From NCBI RefSeq assembly GCF_000518705.1, contig NZ_JAEC01000013.1, positions 1-64,000 on the forward strand: a stretch of 64,000 bases of DNA. The letters are read 5' to 3'. The notes below the pieces were generated by a model. That model did no database searches. It worked only from the letters and a program-made list of their open reading frames with translations, and was not told where the DNA came from. This DNA comes from Shewanella colwelliana ATCC 39565 (lineage in GTDB: Bacteria > Pseudomonadota > Gammaproteobacteria > Enterobacterales > Shewanellaceae). Shown one piece after another: positions 60,809 to 64,000 of the stretch. The position numbers were made by a program, and so were the translations under genes. The first letter of the stretch is position 1. Each line of letters begins with the position of its first letter.

Positions 60809-61504
60809 TTACTCTTTCTTAGCACTATGGACTGGCTCAACGTCTGCTTCATCTTCGCCTGTTGACTTGTCATTAGTCAGCGCCGCTGCAAGTTTTTTTC
60901 CTAATTTGCTCTTCGTCATTCGCCGATCAAAGTCAGCGCGTTTGAATGAGAGTGCCCGTGACAGTAGTAATCCTATCAGACCTGCAATGATCAACATCAT
61001 CTGCTGTTGTTCCATATTGATCTGATGTGCTTCTTTGATCTCATTAAAAAATAGCTCTGGCACCAAGCGTACCTCGATATAGCCGAGGTTTTTATTGTCT
61101 TGTATTACCGACTCAACATAAGGTGGAAAAGGCGCTAATAAGCGCTCTAGCTCGTCAGATTCAGGTTCTAAATCATCCTGGCTTACGCTTTGAGCGAAAG
61201 CGAGTCGTTGACCTTGCTCGCTAAAGATGGTTGCTGACATCACTTTGGGGTCGAGTACTAATGCTGTCGTTAGCCACTGCAGTTGCTCATCATTTTGTAA
61301 TTGTAGGGCCGGTGCTGCCCCATAGGCCGTTTGCTGAACTAGTAATCGAGCCATCTTTTGCGTTTGGGACTTTAGAAGCTGTTGACCTTGTAGTAGGCTT
61401 GTTTCCCATAATTGAAATAGACCCGCCATTAACGCGAGTGCAATGCCTATCTGTATCAGTCGGCTGAGCCTATGGGTTTTTTTGAGTCCTTTAAGAAAAA
61501 ACAC
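60809..61504 (-). CDS. smp: Membrane protein Smp/YtjB (SerB-linked membrane protein)
   Basis: Bitopic inner-membrane protein of unknown function, divergent from serB as in E. coli. Two hydrophobic segments (about 15-35 and 165-185) flank a periplasmic domain, with a charged C-terminal tail rich in Glu and Lys. I favour GTG 61504 (231 residues, CAGG six bases upstream); an ATG at 61540 would add 12 residues but has no visible ribosome binding site. Function not established in any organism that I know of. Confidence 0.8.
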   Translation of the reverse strand: MFFLKGLKKTHRLSRLIQIGIALALMAGLFQLWETSLLQGQQLLKSQTQKMARLLVQQTAYGAAPALQLQNDEQLQWLTTALVLDPKVMSATIFSEQGQRLAFAQSVSQDDLEPESDELERLLAPFPPYVESVIQDNKNLGYIEVRLVPELFFNEIKEAHQINMEQQQMMLIIAGLIGLLLSRALSFKRADFDRRMTKSKLGKKLAAALTNDKSTGEDEADVEPVHSAKKE

Positions 61505-61582
61505 TTTGTACCTGAAGATGATAAGGGTTTTATTAATCATAATTGATTATCAGCGAACTCGATAGCCGGAGATGCAATACAA

Positions 61583-62563
61583 ATGGAAAGTCAGCGCCAA
61601 AACAACCTGTTTTCATGGATTCATGAGCAAACGGCCAGCAGCATGGAGTACCAGGGAAAGCGATTTCAGCGACACTCTGAAGCTAACGCAACAACGGCTT
61701 CTCGCTTGCGTATTGTCTATCAAACTCATGCAACTGAGGTGGAACTTGCAGAGGTTTTATTGGGCGTTAATGCTATTGAGAGTATAGCGTCGATAACTCG
61801 TGATAGTGGTTTGCATTGCATCGAGTTGTGTTTAAGCGAGGTAACGCTTAGTGAGGCTAAAACACGTTTTAACGCACTTGATGGTGTTGAAGTGTTTACG
61901 ATTGCTAACGCTCATCCTCGACTTGATATTCCTGGTCTGTTAGTGATGGATATGGACTCCACCGCCATAGAGATTGAGTGTATCGATGAGCTAGCCATTA
62001 TGGCTGGGGTTGGTGCAGAGGTTGCTGAGGTGACAGAACGTGCAATGCAGGGAGAACTCGACTTTGAGCAGAGTTTACGTGCGCGGGTAGCCAAGCTTGC
62101 TGGCGCAGAGGCGAGTATCATCGACAATCTGTGTCAACGTTTGCCCCTAATGCCAGGGTTGACCGAGATGGTTAGTGAGTTACAAGCGAATCAATGGCGT
62201 CTAGTATTGGCATCGGGCGGCTTTACTCCTTTTGTTGGTCATTTAAAGCAGTTACTTAATTTGGATGCTGCATTTGCTAATGAACTCGTCATCGAAGACG
62301 GAAAGCTTATAGGTGAAGTGCGCGGGCAAGTCGTTGATGCGCAGTTTAAGGCTGATACTGTCTTGGGAGCAGCCGCCAAGTGGCAGATTAGTAATGGTCA
62401 GCGTTTGGCTATTGGCGATGGTGCGAATGATATTCCTATGGTTGAAGCCGCAGATTTCGGTATTGCATTCCATGCTAAACCTAAACTGGCGGCTGCGGCT
62501 AACGGCGTGATTAGGCAGTTAGATTTAAGGGTATTACCCTATATGTTGTTGGACTTACGCTAA
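61583..62563 (+). CDS. serB: Phosphoserine phosphatase
   Basis: Last step of serine synthesis. 326 residues: an N-terminal ACT-like regulatory region (about 1-110), then the HAD domain with the nucleophile Asp in LLVMDMDSTAIEIECIDELA (about 117-136), motif II LASGGFTPF and motif IV AIGDGANDIPM. GGAG lies about 11 bases before ATG 61583. Divergent from smp with a shared promoter region. Confidence 0.96.
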   Translation: MESQRQNNLFSWIHEQTASSMEYQGKRFQRHSEANATTASRLRIVYQTHATEVELAEVLLGVNAIESIASITRDSGLHCIELCLSEVTLSEAKTRFNALDGVEVFTIANAHPRLDIPGLLVMDMDSTAIEIECIDELAIMAGVGAEVAEVTERAMQGELDFEQSLRARVAKLAGAEASIIDNLCQRLPLMPGLTEMVSELQANQWRLVLASGGFTPFVGHLKQLLNLDAAFANELVIEDGKLIGEVRGQVVDAQFKADTVLGAAAKWQISNGQRLAIGDGANDIPMVEAADFGIAFHAKPKLAAAANGVIRQLDLRVLPYMLLDLR

Positions 62564-62590
62564 GACATAACCGCTTTGCCATGTTCAATT

Positions 62591-62625
62591 GCTTTATCGC
62601 AACACAGGCATTGTTGCGATAAAGC
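62591..62625. other. Perfect 14-bp hairpin after serB
   Basis: GCTTTATCGCAACA/TGTTGCGATAAAGC with a seven-base loop, 28 bases after the serB stop. No U-tract follows. Either a Rho-independent-like element without tail, an mRNA stabiliser or a protein-binding palindrome. Confidence 0.75.
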
Positions 62626-62779
62626 TAAGTCATCACTGTTTTAATTTGCAAATTATTGATTGATCTTAAAGCTAATAATTTCAAACGACTGTTTATTTGC
62701 CTTGGCGCGTCATTAGTTACTTGTTTTATCTTTTAAATGTCAGTAGTTTAGTTGTAAATTACTTGGCAGTTATCTTATT

Positions 62780-63697
62780 TTGACACTCTCTCAGCAATCA
62801 CTTTTTATTCCTTATCGTCAGGGGCAGTTGCATCTTCGCCAAATTAAAACGGCCGATGCAGATATGAGCCGTCCACCCATTTTGATGCTCCATGGCGCCA
62901 TGTCAAATGGCCGTGTCTTCTACAGTGATAGTGGTCGGGGACTCGGCTGTTATTTGGCCAAAGCGGGTTTTGTAGTCTACGTATTAGATACATTGGGGCG
63001 AGGACTCAGCACGCCAAAACTGTGCGCAGGGGCTAATCATGGCCAAGGCGAAGTGATTAGAGAGCAGCTCCCGTTAGTTCAACACTATATTTTGTCGCTG
63101 CACCAACAAGTTAATCAGGTTCACTGGTGTGCACACTCATGGGGAGGGGTATTAATGGCAAGCGCTATTGCAAGGTTTGATTTTTTTCAAACCAGCGTAG
63201 CATCGCTGTTAACGTTTGGCAGTAAGCGTGCTATCAAAGTTCGCTCATTTAAGAAATGGTTGATGGTTGATGTAGCTTGGAATAAATTGGCGCCAGCCAT
63301 CGCCATGGGTCATGGTTATTTAGCCGCAGATCGATGGCGTATGGGCATGGACAACGAAACCAAGGCTTCTTTGAGTCAGAGTATCGACTGGGTACGTGGT
63401 GATTGGGTCGATCATGATGATGGCTTCGATTACGCACAAGCGGCATCACAAGCTGCGGTGAAACATCGATGGCCACAAGCGTGGTTTATTGCCGGGATTG
63501 GTGACAAGGTGTTGGGCAATCCAGAAGATGTTCGGCGCATGATCGATGAATGCCATTTTGAGCAGGTTAACTACACTTTACTGTCTAAAGCCAATGGTCA
63601 TCTACATGATTATGGTCATGCAGATATGTTGACCCATAAAGACGCTGAGAAAGATCATTTCCCAGCAGTAAAGCATTGGTATTTAGTTCAAAACTAG
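62780..63697 (+). CDS. Alpha/beta-hydrolase fold protein
   Basis: 305 residues. The nucleophile elbow reads CAHSWGG (GxSxG type with Ala in place of the first Gly); the oxyanion-hole motif is MLHGAMSNGRVF; acid and His candidates are AGIGDKVLG and NGHLHDYGHAD. No signal peptide. The TTG start (62780) has only a weak ribosome binding site, so the true start may lie downstream, for example near MSRPPILML. The substrate is unknown; it resembles lysophospholipase or esterase-like Shewanella proteins. Confidence 0.78.
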   Translation: MTLSQQSLFIPYRQGQLHLRQIKTADADMSRPPILMLHGAMSNGRVFYSDSGRGLGCYLAKAGFVVYVLDTLGRGLSTPKLCAGANHGQGEVIREQLPLVQHYILSLHQQVNQVHWCAHSWGGVLMASAIARFDFFQTSVASLLTFGSKRAIKVRSFKKWLMVDVAWNKLAPAIAMGHGYLAADRWRMGMDNETKASLSQSIDWVRGDWVDHDDGFDYAQAASQAAVKHRWPQAWFIAGIGDKVLGNPEDVRRMIDECHFEQVNYTLLSKANGHLHDYGHADMLTHKDAEKDHFPAVKHWYLVQN

Positions 63698-63712
63698 TAT
63701 TTGGCTAGATCT

Positions 63713-64000
63713 CTAATTTGTGTCAATGACGTTATAGAGGCTTGGAAAGCGGAGCATGACCTCTGGGGTTATTTCAAGTAGCTCACCGACGCCGATGATG
63801 TGCCACATTAACTGCTCGAGTTTCTTTGCCTTGTGCGGGGCGTGTACATTGATGTATTCAAGTTCGCGTTTTATATAACTTAAATCCGGCTTACCAGTGG
63901 CGCCACGATAGATACGTAGTGCCATAAATTTACCTAGATTTTGACTTTGACGGATAAAGTGTACTTGCGCTTGCTGATCGCCGAGCTCTGCTGGCGGCAG
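63713..64000 (-). CDS. C-terminal part of an unrecognised protein (runs off the window)
   Basis: The minus-strand frame is open from the right edge to the TAG at 63713-63715, at least 95 residues. An internal ATG at 63925 gives a 70-residue ORF, but the 25 codons before it read as ordinary protein (for example DQQAQVHFIRQSQNLGKF), so the gene very probably starts outside. The segment has RIYRGATGKPDLSYIKRELE and a helical HKAKKLEQLMWHIIGVGELLE stretch and ends YNVIDTN. I do not recognise the family. Confidence 0.6.
   Translation of the reverse strand: MPPAELGDQQAQVHFIRQSQNLGKFMALRIYRGATGKPDLSYIKRELEYINVHAPHKAKKLEQLMWHIIGVGELLEITPEVMLRFPSLYNVIDTN

Noticed and set aside
62252..62473. Antisense ORF within serB
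   Set aside because: Shadow of the serB coding frame with no initiation signal.

Overview
This window is a stretch of a gammaproteobacterial chromosome. The gene order (dnaK-dnaJ, dapB-carAB-greA, yhbY/rlmE-ftsH-folP-glmM-tpiA-secG-tRNA-rimP-nusA-infB-rbfA-truB-rpsO-pnp-nlpI-prfC, then nupC-tsx-deoCABD-smp/serB), protein lengths and sequence style all point to a marine Shewanella. I cannot name the species. Almost all of it is core genome. I found no insertion sequence, prophage, rRNA operon or CRISPR array.

Layout. 1-520 is non-coding with a dispersed direct repeat and a long imperfect hairpin. 0.5-3.8 kb holds two peptidases: pepD on the minus strand and a frameshifted M17 leucyl-aminopeptidase-like gene. 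3.75-4.87 kb is gene-poor. It carries two near-identical HexR-type palindromes, a strong promoter, a foldable leader, an unannotated 32-residue ORF with a strong ribosome binding site, and a terminator; a purine permease follows. 6.4-11.7 kb is an RND efflux operon with two periplasmic adaptors and one pump. 11.8-14.3 kb is proBA, followed by a secreted repeat protein and an EamA transporter. 16.5-19.7 kb is dnaK-dnaJ behind a textbook sigma-32 promoter. 19.8-27.5 kb holds an M48 lipoprotein protease, fklB, dapB, carAB and greA. 27.6-31.1 kb is a second SecD/SecF pair preceded by a secreted 174-residue peptide whose C-terminus closely resembles the VemP translation-arrest motif of Vibrio. 31.2-52.3 kb is the translation, transcription and quality-control supercluster with tRNA-Leu(GAG) and initiator tRNA. 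A GGDEF-EAL gene on the opposite strand sits between rpsO and pnp. 52.4-53.4 kb is a small 54-residue ORF overlapping a TatD-family gene. 53.5-60.8 kb is nucleoside uptake and catabolism. 60.8-64 kb is smp/serB, an alpha/beta hydrolase and the C-terminal part of an unrecognised gene running off the window.

The most notable items are: (1) the VemP-like arrest peptide with a structured intergenic RNA ahead of secD2-secF2, a probable force- or export-sensing switch; (2) the HexR-box-driven transcript encoding a 32-residue peptide at about 4.2-4.7 kb, which I cannot match to any known family; (3) a HexR-like box inside a nested palindrome between deoC and deoA, suggesting that the deoxynucleoside pathway and the small transcript answer to the same sugar-acid-sensing regulator; (4) the two-adaptor RND pump; (5) the 7-G-tract frameshift in the M17 peptidase.

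Several start codons were reassigned from ribosome-binding-site position and family length (proB, greA, infB, pnp, rimP, deoA, rpsO, dnaK, smp). TTG starts are used by carA, ftsH, folP, glmM and rimP. All functional calls come from reading the translated sequences and remembered family features; no database search was run.
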